From positions 1,062,079-1,126,078 of the forward strand of contig NZ_NISU01000001.1 in the NCBI RefSeq assembly GCF_002335805.1: a DNA stretch of 64,000 nucleotides, given 5' to 3'. This DNA is from Bacillus sp. FJAT-45350 (lineage in GTDB: Bacteria; Bacillota; Bacilli; Bacillales; NISU01). Numbering within the stretch: position 1 is the stretch's first letter; each line of letters starts with the position of its first letter. Position numbers and translations under genes: made by a program. Below are positions 26,879 through 35,225 of the stretch, piece after piece. The notes under the pieces were generated by a model. The model was given only the letters and a program-made list of their open reading frames with translations. It ran no database searches and had not been told where the DNA came from.

Positions 26879-27274
26879 ATGAGAAAAAGAGTTCATTTCT
26901 TATCTCATGTGTTAGCAGTGGGATTCTTCACTTTAATGGTTGTTATAGACTTCTTCCCTGATATAGGCATCAATATGTCGATAGGGGTAGGAGGGGTTGT
27001 TACCTTTATTGGGTTAGCCGTTCTCACTCGACAAAAGGGAGAGCCAGTCTTCCATTCAAGCAGACAAGAACTTATTTATACTGTACTTTCGGGTATTTAC
27101 TTTTTCTCATTATTACTATTGCTAAGTTTACTTGGGGGAGTCTCTCAGAATGGTATTGGATTAACTAATCCAGTCCTATGGGGGCTATATTTGCTAGGAC
27201 TTCTTGTTTCCTACAACAAGTATAAGAAAGAGTTACAGCAAGGAAGTAACGGAGAAAGGGAGACTTTTCAATGA
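26879..27274 (+). CDS. Small membrane protein, unknown function
   Basis: A 131-residue protein with four predicted membrane helices: about 8-27, 30-48, 66-88 and 95-113. A basic, polar tail follows. ATG 26879 is preferred to ATG 26873 because AGGAGGA ends only two bases before the latter. It is likely a member of the uncharacterised DUF-type Bacillus membrane proteins. No function is proposed. Confidence 0.65.
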   Translation: MRKRVHFLSHVLAVGFFTLMVVIDFFPDIGINMSIGVGGVVTFIGLAVLTRQKGEPVFHSSRQELIYTVLSGIYFFSLLLLLSLLGGVSQNGIGLTNPVLWGLYLLGLLVSYNKYKKELQQGSNGERETFQ

Positions 27275-27325
27275 GTTCTTACTGTGAGATGGTATCCCTA
27301 TGCTTATAAGAGCGCAATAAAAGAA

Positions 27326-27349
27326 GCGATAGCAACACACAGCTATCGC
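27326..27349. terminator. Bidirectional terminator
   Basis: The stem GCGATAGC / GCTATCGC with an 8-base loop lies between two convergent genes, with pyrimidine-rich flanks on both sides. Confidence 0.65.
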
Positions 27350-27384
27350 CTCCTTTCCTTTTTGGTAGCAGTATCTCACCTAAG

Positions 27385-27741
27385 CTAAGTTGGAGACTTT
27401 TCTGCTCTACCAGACTTAATAAGCCAGTTATGTTGAATTACCTCAGTGAATGTCAATAACACTGCTGTTAGAATTGCCCCAAAGATTGTGACAGAGGCAG
27501 TAGGAAAGATTAGGGAAACAAAATAGACAATTAAGACGGCTGATACAAAATCAGTAAGGGTACTTAACCAAAAAGTGCCTTTTCTTAAAATAAATATTTC
27601 CATCGTATGTGCTAAAACGGCAAGAACGAGTCCGACAATAATTGCTTGAAATACATTGGCATAATAAACATTTGGGAATATAAGAAAAGCAATCATAACA
27701 GTAATAGGACAGATAAAAACTTTCAACACAAATCCAAGCAT
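27385..27741 (-). CDS. DUF2512 (YndM-like) membrane protein
   Basis: A 118-residue protein with four membrane helices and the DUF2512 pattern: an N-terminal CPITVMIAFLIFPNVYYANVFQAI, then LAHTMEIFILRKGTFWLSTLTDF. AAGGAGGTGA lies 8 bases before the ATG at 27741. The family is widespread in Bacillaceae and its role is unknown. Confidence 0.82.
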   Translation of the reverse strand: MLGFVLKVFICPITVMIAFLIFPNVYYANVFQAIIVGLVLAVLAHTMEIFILRKGTFWLSTLTDFVSAVLIVYFVSLIFPTASVTIFGAILTAVLLTFTEVIQHNWLIKSGRAEKSPT

Positions 27742-27939
27742 TCCAATTCACCTCCTTAATAAGCTTATTATTTCTAATTTGTGTTTTTTTATTATCACCC
27801 GACAGAAGACTCCCTCTTCAGCCCAACGATACATCGGTATTGAAAGTAATAAAAGTAATAAGGTTTACTTCAGTAAAATAAGGTATATTATATTTGTTGA
27901 AGAGATTCTCTTTAAAGACAAGAAAAGTAGGTGAACAAA

Positions 27940-28084
27940 GTGGGAAAATATCAATTGGATGCCAAAAGTCATTGTGACAAAGTTTCATGAAAAACAGACG
28001 CCTGCCAAATTTGATAAAAAGCAGCAACTTGAAAAAATACGTGCGGAGTATTTGAAAAAGAAGCAAAAACAAACAGATAAATAA
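27940..28084 (+). pseudogene. Small lysine-rich protein gene broken by a one-base frameshift
   Basis: GTG 27940, preceded by GTAGGTGA, opens the frame M-GKYQLDAKSH. A single extra base near 27968-27972 shifts the coding sense into the frame VTKFHEKQTPAKFDKKQQLE..., which continues to the TAA at 28084. Joined, the two parts give a coherent basic protein of about 48 residues; alone, each is incomplete. A proper terminator follows. A sequencing error is the main alternative. Confidence 0.4.
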
Positions 28085-28093
28085 TATGAATGA

Positions 28094-28129
28094 AAACATA
28101 GGAAGACTAAAATCTCCCTATGTTTTTCT
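28094..28129 (+). terminator. Terminator after the frameshifted small gene
   Basis: AAACATAGG pairs with CCTATGTTT and runs into T5-CTT. Confidence 0.75.
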
Positions 28130-28433
28130 TATTCGAAGTTTGACTTCGCCAGCAGAAATTCTTAACACATTATCAAGAAATAAAACGTTGCAAGTTGCAA
28201 GGTCAATGAAATAATTTATAGAACTAACAACTGGAACATTTTTGTTGTTACATAAAAGAGAAGGACAATATCCAAATGATTCCAGTCAAATAATTACATT
28301 TGAAGCTTCTGTTAATAAGGAGTGACATTCTTTCTTATTCAACAAACGGAGGCTTTACTAAAACACCAATGGTTTGAAGTAATTCAAAATGATATAATTA
28401 GATAAAATATTCATGAAAGAGGTGATGGACATC
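28130..28433. other. Intergenic region with no recognised gene
   Basis: It carries a small CGAAG/CTTCG hairpin at its left end and a TATAAT at 28393-28398 that may be the -10 box of the toxin-antitoxin operon. Nothing else is supported. Confidence 0.3.
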
Positions 28434-28631
28434 ATGAATACTGCTAAGGAACGGTTACTAAAAATTATTGATGAAATTCCAGAGCAAGAAGTCGATAAAA
28501 TTTTAGACTTTGCTGAATATTTAAAGGCAAAAAAAGAAAGAAGTTTATCAGAAGATTTAACCAAAGCGAGCGAAAGTAGCATTGATTTTTGGGATAATGA
28601 TATAGATGATGAGGTTTGGAATGATGCATAA
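28434..28631 (+). CDS. Antitoxin of a MazEF/PemIK-like pair
   Basis: A 65-residue acidic protein. The first half (ERLLKIIDEIPEQEVDKILDFAEYL) matches the DUF2281-like/VapB-type N-terminal helical hairpin. The tail SIDFWDNDIDDEVWNDA is acidic and disordered, suited to wrapping a toxin. ATG 28434 has GAGGTG at 28419-28424. The stop overlaps the toxin start by 11 bases, so the two are translationally coupled. Confidence 0.8.
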   Translation: MNTAKERLLKIIDEIPEQEVDKILDFAEYLKAKKERSLSEDLTKASESSIDFWDNDIDDEVWNDA

Positions 28632-28959
28632 ACAAGGTGACATTGTTTTAATTCCAGTACCATTCAGTGACTTATCAAATAGAAAACAACGTCCTGTTCT
28701 CATTATTTCAAACGATGATTATAATCAGATGACTGGTGATATTCTTGTTGTTGCTATTACATCACAATTAAAAGACCTTGATTATTCAGTCGTGATTGAA
28801 CAAAAAGACTTAGACGAAGGTACTCTTAAAGTTACATCAGCAGTGAGAGCAGACAAAGTTTATACACTTTCTAAAGGAATTATCAGAAAAAGATTTGGCA
28901 AAGTGAACACAGAAGTATTAAATAGTGTACGAATTAAAATAGAAAACTTAATAAAATAG
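28621..28959 (+). CDS. PemK/MazF-family endoribonuclease toxin
   Basis: A 112-residue protein with the MazF fold: GDIVLIPVPFSD, then KQRPVLIISND, then VVAITSQLKD, and SAVRADKVYTLSKGII with the catalytic Thr/Arg region. Such toxins cleave single-stranded mRNA and are held by the upstream antitoxin. The start is ATG 28621 (or 28624) with GAGG 7 bases upstream. A short terminator follows. Confidence 0.88.
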   Translation: MMHKQGDIVLIPVPFSDLSNRKQRPVLIISNDDYNQMTGDILVVAITSQLKDLDYSVVIEQKDLDEGTLKVTSAVRADKVYTLSKGIIRKRFGKVNTEVLNSVRIKIENLIK

Positions 28960-28979
28960 TAATTAATACTTGTGTAGAT

Positions 28980-29003
28980 GGGCTGCGATAAGCAGTCCTT
29001 TTT
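28980..29003 (+). terminator. Terminator after the toxin gene
   Basis: GGGCTGC pairs with GCAGTCC (one G-U pair) over a 5-base loop, then T5. Confidence 0.75.
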
Positions 29004-29036
29004 GGTAAGCAAATGGGGCTACCCAAAGTGTTTTAA

Positions 29037-29231
29037 TTTGTAATTGGTTCAGCCATCGCATATGGAGGGGTAATTGTCAGTAGTTCTGTGACAACTGTTA
29101 TTGGATTTATGCTCATTTTATTGAGCTTAGTAATAATGTTCTTTCGTGCAGAAAATAAGAGAGAATCAGTAAAGTATTCAATTCTCTCTGTATCAGTGGT
29201 AACATATGTATTTTTCTTTTACATTTATTGA
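29037..29231 (+). pseudogene. Fragment of a small membrane protein
   Basis: An open frame bounded by stops at both ends encodes GSAIAYGGVIVSSSVTTVIG, then two hydrophobic helices. It has no usable start codon or ribosome site and is probably the 3' remnant of a membrane-protein gene. Confidence 0.35.
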
Positions 29232-29290
29232 AGTAACGGGAACGAAGAGTTTTATATAAAATGTGGTATTTAGGCTGAGGAGCGATTAAC

Positions 29291-29461
29291 TTGTATTTAT
29301 ATCATAAAGTAATGAAACAAGATAGCGGTGTCTATATAAGCCCACAGAGTACCTTAGAGAAAGGATTGAACGTTAGCACAGTAACAAGGTGGTACACAAA
29401 TGGCGGTAGCTTATTCCCTGATATTACAGACCATTACAAACCGATAAATTCACCAAAATAG
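29291..29461 (+). CDS. Small hypothetical protein in decayed region
   Basis: A 56-residue frame starting at TTG 29291, with GAGGAG 8 bases upstream (29277-29282). It includes SGVYISPQSTLEKGLNVSTV and WYTNGGSLFPDITDHYKP. I do not recognise it. The good ribosome site supports translation, but the surroundings are full of gene fragments, so it could be a truncated gene. Confidence 0.4.
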   Translation: MYLYHKVMKQDSGVYISPQSTLEKGLNVSTVTRWYTNGGSLFPDITDHYKPINSPK

Positions 29462-29511
29462 ATTGATTTTAAAATTGCATTTGGTGCAGAGTTTGAGCCA
29501 CCTACCAAACC

Positions 29512-29713
29512 TTATTTTAGATTTGATAAATTCACCGATAAGATATTAGTTTTTAATGCTTGTTCCTTTACGTATGTTTCCGTTCCATCTGGTCTAATTA
29601 TTCGATGTTCCACTTCGAAAGGTAAACCATTCCATGAATTTTGAACTTCTTCATTAACAAAATCTCTTTCTTCAGGTGGAATCATTTTCAAGTATTTTTC
29701 ATAAAAAGTAATT
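29512..29713 (-). pseudogene. PAS/PAC-domain fragment
   Basis: The minus-strand frame between two stops reads YEKYLKMIPPEERDFVNEEV and then FEVEHRIIRPDGTETYVKEQ. That is the second half of a PAS fold with its PAC motif, typical of sensor kinases and GGDEF proteins. It is only about 67 codons long, with no N-terminal PAS half and no output domain. It is a remnant of a signalling gene. Confidence 0.55.
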
Positions 29714-29819
29714 TATATTTCATAAAAATATCTACCATTATTTCACATTTAAGATTTATAATAAATTTAAATTAGCTAGTTTCCGGACATCATAATAGTA
29801 GAGAAGAGGTATGATTATA

Positions 29820-30854
29820 TTGTTTAAACTACTTTATAAGCCTGATTTTCAAATTCCCTCCAATGGAATTGATGAGATTGAAGAATTGGTAGTAGGTGGC
29901 GTGAATCAGAATATTTTAATTCAATCTTATAATAAATCGAATCCTATTTTATTATTTTTACATGGTGGGCCTTCTTTGCCATTCCCTGGTATCTCATCAA
30001 GGGGCAGAGACTATACAATCGTCACGAACACAAAAAAACTTGTGGAAAATTATACATTGGTATTTTGGGATCAGAGAGGGACAGGAAAATCGTATAGCAA
30101 AAACATACCTCAAGAAACTATGAACTTCAGTCAATTTGTTGAAGATGGAAATGAAATTACAGATTACCTTATTAGTAAATTTAATAAGGAGAAGATATAC
30201 CTTGCAGGTCACTCTTTTGGCTCACTGATAGGCATGTACCTAATTTACCAATATCCAGAGAAGTTCTATTCTTACATAGGTTTATCACAAATTATTGATT
30301 GGACAGAAAATGATAGATTGAGTTTGAAATGGCTTAAAGAGGAGGCAGAAAAAAGAAAAGATTTTAAAGCTATGAAAGAGCTTTCAGCTGTTGGTCAACC
30401 TCCATATATAGAAAGCTTCGAGCAATGGGGGGTATTAAGGAAATGGCAAATGAAATATAAAACAATGTTTTATTCTGATGATGAGACTAAAATTCCTGGA
30501 CTATTTAAAATTGCCTCGGATATGTTTTTTTCTAAAGACTATAGTTTTGGGGAAATAGTAAATACATTTTATAAAGGATTTAAACTGATTTATACAGTTG
30601 AATTTATAAGGAATATTCCATCTATTAATATCCAAAAAGATATTTTAAGTTTAGAAGTACCAGTTACTTTTATTCACGGTAAAAAAGATGTCCATGTACA
30701 CTCTGAACCTTTAATTTCTTTTTCAAAAAGTATCAAAACAGAATATCAGCCACGAATTATATGGGCTGAAAAATCATCGCATGTGTTTCATCCTGATGAC
30801 ACTAAAAAAATAGAAAATATAATAATAGAAGAATTAAGATATTCATTAAATTAA
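29820..30854 (+). CDS. Alpha/beta hydrolase (proline iminopeptidase-like)
   Basis: A 344-residue hydrolase. The oxyanion motif HGGP is at 48-51, the nucleophile Ser132 is in GHSFGS, the acid is in HGKKDVH and the catalytic His is in SSHVFHPDD. WDQRGTGKS after strand 4 is typical of the prolyl aminopeptidase/S33 group. TTG 29820 is chosen because GAGG at 29806-29809 gives correct spacing; it is too close to ATG 29811. It is probably cytosolic. The substrate is unknown. Confidence 0.8.
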   Translation: MFKLLYKPDFQIPSNGIDEIEELVVGGVNQNILIQSYNKSNPILLFLHGGPSLPFPGISSRGRDYTIVTNTKKLVENYTLVFWDQRGTGKSYSKNIPQETMNFSQFVEDGNEITDYLISKFNKEKIYLAGHSFGSLIGMYLIYQYPEKFYSYIGLSQIIDWTENDRLSLKWLKEEAEKRKDFKAMKELSAVGQPPYIESFEQWGVLRKWQMKYKTMFYSDDETKIPGLFKIASDMFFSKDYSFGEIVNTFYKGFKLIYTVEFIRNIPSINIQKDILSLEVPVTFIHGKKDVHVHSEPLISFSKSIKTEYQPRIIWAEKSSHVFHPDDTKKIENIIIEELRYSLN

Positions 30855-31010
30855 GATGAGAGAATTACAATTTAGATATAGTGTTAGTCACATCGGAGGA
30901 CTAAAGAGCTTGTCGAAGATGAAAAGCCATTTGATTATTTACCTGAATGGGAGCAAAAAATAGAAGACATTACATCTAGTACTATTTTAAGATGTTGAGG
31001 TGCCATGAAT

Positions 31011-32147
31011 ATGAATATTCAATTCCATGACCATATATACTCTGTAACATATAACGGTGAAACCATCTCTTTGTTACGTAAAGAGTATGCTCTTTTAAAA
31101 TATTTATACAATCATGTAAATATTTATTTTACTAGAGGTGAATTACTCGATGCTGTCTGGACTCTAGAAAATCCGAGTGACCGTACAGTTGATGATCATA
31201 TTTATCGACTTAGAAAAAAACTTAGACCTTGGCAACATACTTTGAAGATTGAAACAGCTAAAGGGTTTGGTTATCGATTTACTGTAAAAACACCTGTAGA
31301 GGAGCCATCTCCATTCGTAAATGACAAAGAGTTTAAAGATTTGGCAGCGCATTTATTAGCTAAATACCATCTATATGGTCAAGGTGAAGCACTTAAGACC
31401 ATCATCCAACAGAAATCACTTGGGATAGAAGCAGATAAATCATTTCAAATATCTTTATTTCTAAACCAGGGAGATATCTGGAGATTTGTAAAGACGGATG
31501 ATATTAGTTTTTCCGAAAAAGTCCTTATTTTATTTTACCTTTATATGCTTGTGGAAGAAAAGCGAGGAAAAGTACTCCCATTCTATGAAAAAGCTTTGCA
31601 AAAGAATCTATTTTCTGAAGAGACATGTGATGAAGCTTTCCTATTAGCACCGATTTATTTCGCTATGTTTTCTAGAGAGTATAAGAAAGCGGCAGAGTAC
31701 TTAGAGCAATCAGAGAGAATCGTTACATCTAAAGAGCATGGTTTTTATTCTTTCCTGAGGTTAAGTGGCTTGATGTTGTCCTTATGTGCAGGAGAACATA
31801 AGAGAGTTATGGAAAGGATAGAAGAAATGGAGAACTTTTTCCTTAAGAAGCCATATCAAAGAGAAATGGGTCTGTTTTATATTCTTAAAGGCCTTTTTGC
31901 TATTCAAATGGGAGATAAGAAGAGAGGTAGAAAAGATATAGACCAAGGAATGGAGATTATACGTAAAACGCGATTTATGTCCCATGTTTTTTTAGGTCTC
32001 AATACGTGTTTATTCTTTTTTCAGTATCATATTGATGACCCTTTAACGTATGACATGATAAAGAAAGAATGGAAAGTGTTAGCTAAAGAATATCATTTTG
32101 AAAAATTAAAGCAAGAAATTGAAGCCCAACTTCGTTATAACCTTTAA
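31011..32147 (+). CDS. Winged-helix (OmpR-type) regulator with helical-repeat C-terminus
   Basis: A 378-residue protein. Residues 1-95 are an OmpR/PhoB-type DNA-binding domain (LLRKEYALLKYLYNHV, RTVDDHIYRLRKKLR, KGFGYRF). Residues 105-378 are alpha-helical and TPR-like, with no receiver domain, resembling SARP/BTAD or quorum-type regulators. ATG 31011 is preferred to ATG 31005 because GAGGTG lies 8 bases before it. The stretch before it (30900-30990) contains a short coding fragment ending ...PFDYLPEWEQKIEDITSS, not recognised. A terminator follows. Confidence 0.75.
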   Translation: MNIQFHDHIYSVTYNGETISLLRKEYALLKYLYNHVNIYFTRGELLDAVWTLENPSDRTVDDHIYRLRKKLRPWQHTLKIETAKGFGYRFTVKTPVEEPSPFVNDKEFKDLAAHLLAKYHLYGQGEALKTIIQQKSLGIEADKSFQISLFLNQGDIWRFVKTDDISFSEKVLILFYLYMLVEEKRGKVLPFYEKALQKNLFSEETCDEAFLLAPIYFAMFSREYKKAAEYLEQSERIVTSKEHGFYSFLRLSGLMLSLCAGEHKRVMERIEEMENFFLKKPYQREMGLFYILKGLFAIQMGDKKRGRKDIDQGMEIIRKTRFMSHVFLGLNTCLFFFQYHIDDPLTYDMIKKEWKVLAKEYHFEKLKQEIEAQLRYNL

Positions 32148-32192
32148 AAAACTCTATTAAAATCTCATAGACAGTTAAAATATTATGCAACT

Positions 32193-32228
32193 AATGCGTG
32201 TCGGTATTCTACAGATGCGCGTTTTTTT
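32193..32228 (+). terminator. Terminator after the winged-helix regulator
   Basis: AATGCGTGTC pairs with GATGCGCGTT (with G-U pairs), then T5-A. Confidence 0.7.
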
Positions 32229-32287
32229 ATCATAAGGTATATTTAGAAAAGTTGTAGCCTCTGATATTCCTCTGACATTCACTCATT

Positions 32288-33613
32288 ATGATAAAAGTAT
32301 ACCGAAAAGAAATGAGTGATACACAGATGACACATTCTTCTATATTGAAAAATACTATTTTTATGCGCATGTTTAGCTCCTATTCCATTTCTATGTTAGG
32401 GCGCTGGTTTGATATGGTCGCCATTATGATTTTATTTGGCTATGTGTGGGAAGTGGAGCCATTAATCATTGCGCTCATCCCTGTTGCTTATGCCTTACCT
32501 CATGCACTACTTAGCCAATTTGCCGGCATTTTGGCAGATAGAAATAGCAAAATTAAATTGATGGTTATAGCTGATGTATTAACAGCTGTATTTACAGTTG
32601 CTTTATTTTTTGCGCCACATCCATGGGTAGCCCTTACCATTTTACTGCTGCGGGCCACGTTAACTGTCATCCATTATCCGGCTCAGCAAGGGTTGATCAA
32701 AGATGTTGTAGAGGAGAAGCTAATTGTAAAAGCGGTTACGCTAAATGGGACAATGAATGAATTCACGAAAATTATGGGGCCCTTTATTGGAGGTTCTTTG
32801 GCTGCTGCGTTTTCTCCAAAATTATGTATTCTTATCAATGCCTTTGCTTATTTCATATCCGCCCTTATTCTATTGACCATTATTAAAAATAAACAAACTC
32901 AAGAAAAGTCAGCTGTAGACAAGGAAATGTGTTCTCAAACTCCCTTTTGGACTTCTTGGTGTGAGGGATGGTTGGCTGTTTTGAACAATAGAATTCTGGT
33001 GGTCAGCTTTGCTTTTTCTATCGTTGGGTATATAGGGATTCAAATAGTTGATGTTCAAATCATAGTCTTGTTTAGAGAGATTGCACCTAGTCGGCCTGAG
33101 CTGATTGGTTGGTTAATGGCCGCTTCTGGAGCAGGCGCATTCATTATGATGTTGGTTATGAACAAATACAACAAAGTAAAATCTTATGGCTGGACTTTTG
33201 GAGGGAGTCTCTCATTAATTGGCGTTGGTTTTGGAGGAGTCGGCTTTTTATATGTAGGGATCCCAAGTTATGTACCCATTATCTTAGGGTTTATCGCAGG
33301 TTTAGGTGTTGGATTGTTCACTGCTGGAATCAGTTATCTATTACAAAAAGAAAGCACCAAAGAGAATATTGGACGGATTTCAGGTATTTATAATTCGTTA
33401 ACTGGAATGATTGTTTTGGTAGCACCATTAATAGGTGGAATTCTGATCAGCTTATGGAAGGTGAGTACAGTATATCAAGCCATTGGTATTTCCCTTACCA
33501 TTATTGGGTTCACGGGAATTGTATTGAAACGTATTTTATGGAGACATGGAGTTAATGACGGGGAGAAAGCACATTTAAACTTTGTAGAGAGCACTCAGTC
33601 AATAGAAAATTAG
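32288..33613 (+). CDS. MFS efflux transporter (DHA3/MefA-like)
   Basis: A 441-residue membrane protein with about 12 helices. It has the DHA3-type traits: FAGILADRNSKIKLMVIADVL between helices 2 and 3, and HYPAQQGLIKDVV with the following LNGTMNEFTKIMGPFIGG. Relatives export macrolides or other drugs. The start is uncertain: ATG 32288 lacks a ribosome site, and ATG 32312 or 32327 (after GAGTGAT) are alternatives that shorten the protein by 8 or 13 residues. It follows a regulator gene that might control it. Confidence 0.82.
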   Translation: MIKVYRKEMSDTQMTHSSILKNTIFMRMFSSYSISMLGRWFDMVAIMILFGYVWEVEPLIIALIPVAYALPHALLSQFAGILADRNSKIKLMVIADVLTAVFTVALFFAPHPWVALTILLLRATLTVIHYPAQQGLIKDVVEEKLIVKAVTLNGTMNEFTKIMGPFIGGSLAAAFSPKLCILINAFAYFISALILLTIIKNKQTQEKSAVDKEMCSQTPFWTSWCEGWLAVLNNRILVVSFAFSIVGYIGIQIVDVQIIVLFREIAPSRPELIGWLMAASGAGAFIMMLVMNKYNKVKSYGWTFGGSLSLIGVGFGGVGFLYVGIPSYVPIILGFIAGLGVGLFTAGISYLLQKESTKENIGRISGIYNSLTGMIVLVAPLIGGILISLWKVSTVYQAIGISLTIIGFTGIVLKRILWRHGVNDGEKAHLNFVESTQSIEN

Positions 33614-34028
33614 TCAATCTAGATATATTAGTGAATTAAAATTAAACAATATTATTCTACAATCTGGAATTATTGATGAAGTCGTTTTCCTTGGCTTATT
33701 AACGGAAGCAATAGGTTTACAGTTGTTGGCGAGATGGAATAAGAAGCAAGAGATTAAAGGAGGTTTGTAAGGGGATTACTATGAGAGTTTACGTTAAAAC
33801 CCGTACTCATTTGTGAGAAGAGCACCTAATAAATGCTTTTCATTGCTGTACATCGACACTACCATAAAGAGCCGCTTACTCCAAAAGTAATCGGCTCTTT
33901 CCTATTAAAGGAATAAATCAAAGAAAATAAAGTGATGTTCATACTCAGTTGGTATTTTAAGTGTATGGATAGGTAATCCTAAGTTATTAAAAAGAACTAA
34001 AGAGAGTTTATATAATTGAGGTGAAATT
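33614..34028. other. Intergenic region with a gene fragment and a terminator
   Basis: Plus-strand codons ending at the TAA at 33768-33770 read SGIIDEVVFLGLLTEAIGL and on to WNKKQEIKGGL. This looks like the C-terminus of a lost gene without start or ribosome site. A perfect terminator stem lies at 33866-33900. No complete gene is seen. Confidence 0.3.
33866..33905 (+). terminator. Rho-independent terminator
   Basis: AAAGAGCCG pairs with CGGCTCTTT, with a further TTACT/AGTAA inner pairing and a T-rich tail. It lies upstream of the oxidoreductase gene. Confidence 0.75.
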
Positions 34029-35015
34029 TTGATACGCTTTGGAATAGTAGGAACTAACTGGATAACGGACATTTTTCTAGAAGCTGCCTTTCAAGTTGAT
34101 GATTTTACTCTATCTGCCGTTTATTCAAGAACGAAAGAAAAAGTAGAACAATTTGCACAAAAGTATTCATTGGAAAATACGTTTACATCCCTAGAGGAAA
34201 TGGCTACAAGTGATCTAATCGATGCTGTATATATTGCTAGTCCTAACTCATTTCATGCTTCTCAGGCCTGTTTGTTTATGAACAATGGCAAACATGTCCT
34301 TATAGAAAAGCCAATGGCTTCGAATGTAAAAGAAGTTCAAATGATGATTGAAGTAGCAAAGAAAAACAACGTTCTATTAATGGAAGCTGTTAAATCAACC
34401 TTTGTCCCGAACTTTCAAGCAATAAAAACTCAATTACATAAGTTAGGACCAATACGAAAATTTGTCGCATCTTATTGTCAGTACTCTTCTCGCTATGATG
34501 CATATAAAAATGGAGTAATACTAAATGCGTTTGATCCTGCTTATTCTAACGGTTCATTGATGGACATTGGTATTTATTGTATTTACCCTTCTGTTGTATT
34601 ATTTGGTAAACCTAAGCATGTGAAAGCAAGTGGCTATCTGTTATCATCTGGAGTTGATGGAGGAGGAAGCCTTCTACTAGAATACGAAGAAATGCAAACA
34701 GTTGTAATACATTCTAAAATAACAAACTCCTCACTTCCTTCAGAAATACAAGGAGAGCTTGGTACGATGATTATTGATAAACTAAATCCTCCTGAAAAAG
34801 TAGAAATAAAATATCATGATAGCACGTGCGAGGTTTTATCGCAGCCTCAGGTAAGTAACTCGATGTATTACGAGATTGCACATTTCATTCATTTACTTAA
34901 GAGCAACAAGTCAAAATCAGAGTTGAACTCCCACCAAACTTCCCTACAAACTGCGATGATTTTGGAAGAAGCAAGGCGACAAATTGGTGTGGTCTATCCA
35001 GCCGATAGGAATTAA
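34029..35015 (+). CDS. Gfo/Idh/MocA-family oxidoreductase
   Basis: A 328-residue NAD(P)-dependent dehydrogenase. The Rossmann start is FGIVGTNWITD with the shifted GxGxxG-like turn. EKPMASN (95-101) carries the family lysine, and the C-terminal alpha/beta domain contains GSLMDIGIYCIYP. Substrates in this family are usually sugars, inositols or related polyols. The start is TTG 34029 after GAGGTGA. It resembles the YrbE/YulF type of B. subtilis, but the substrate is not assignable. Confidence 0.85.
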   Translation: MIRFGIVGTNWITDIFLEAAFQVDDFTLSAVYSRTKEKVEQFAQKYSLENTFTSLEEMATSDLIDAVYIASPNSFHASQACLFMNNGKHVLIEKPMASNVKEVQMMIEVAKKNNVLLMEAVKSTFVPNFQAIKTQLHKLGPIRKFVASYCQYSSRYDAYKNGVILNAFDPAYSNGSLMDIGIYCIYPSVVLFGKPKHVKASGYLLSSGVDGGGSLLLEYEEMQTVVIHSKITNSSLPSEIQGELGTMIIDKLNPPEKVEIKYHDSTCEVLSQPQVSNSMYYEIAHFIHLLKSNKSKSELNSHQTSLQTAMILEEARRQIGVVYPADRN

Positions 35016-35070
35016 TTTGTTAGAGCTATAAATTTCATAGTAGACTCTGATAAGAATATGGAATAATTTA

Positions 35071-35130
35071 GGATGTGAGGGTTGCAATTTTGTAATCCTC
35101 TTTATTTTACAATTAGGTTAACAAATTGAT
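35071..35130. repeat. Dispersed 60-base repeat, copy 1 (palindromic hairpin plus conserved flank)
   Basis: This segment aligns without gaps to 52051-52110, about 50 of 60 bases identical. It includes TTTTGTAATCCTCTTTATTT and TTAGGTTAACAAATT. Its left half has drifted (GTTGCAATTTTGTAATCC instead of the perfect palindrome). Here it stands alone, 55 bases after the oxidoreductase stop, with no gene of the 52123 family beside it. Confidence 0.6.
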
Positions 35131-35225
35131 AGCCTGAAAAGGAAAGTAGCAGCTCTGCACATTGCATATTAGGAAATTTATAAAACGGTTTCTTAACAAA
35201 TAAGGTCAGATTAGAGTAAGCACCT

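Noticed and set aside
27818-28099. 93-residue minus-strand frame
   Set aside because: It is the antisense of the frameshifted small gene and its upstream region, rich in Phe/Leu from A-rich coding sequence; no ribosome site.
28358-28663. 101-residue minus-strand frame
   Set aside because: Antisense to the antitoxin and toxin start, whose ribosome sites and overlap clearly define the plus-strand genes.
33109-33393. 94-residue plus-strand frame inside the MFS gene
   Set aside because: Alternate frame of a well-supported transporter, with aromatic/basic composition typical of a shadow frame.
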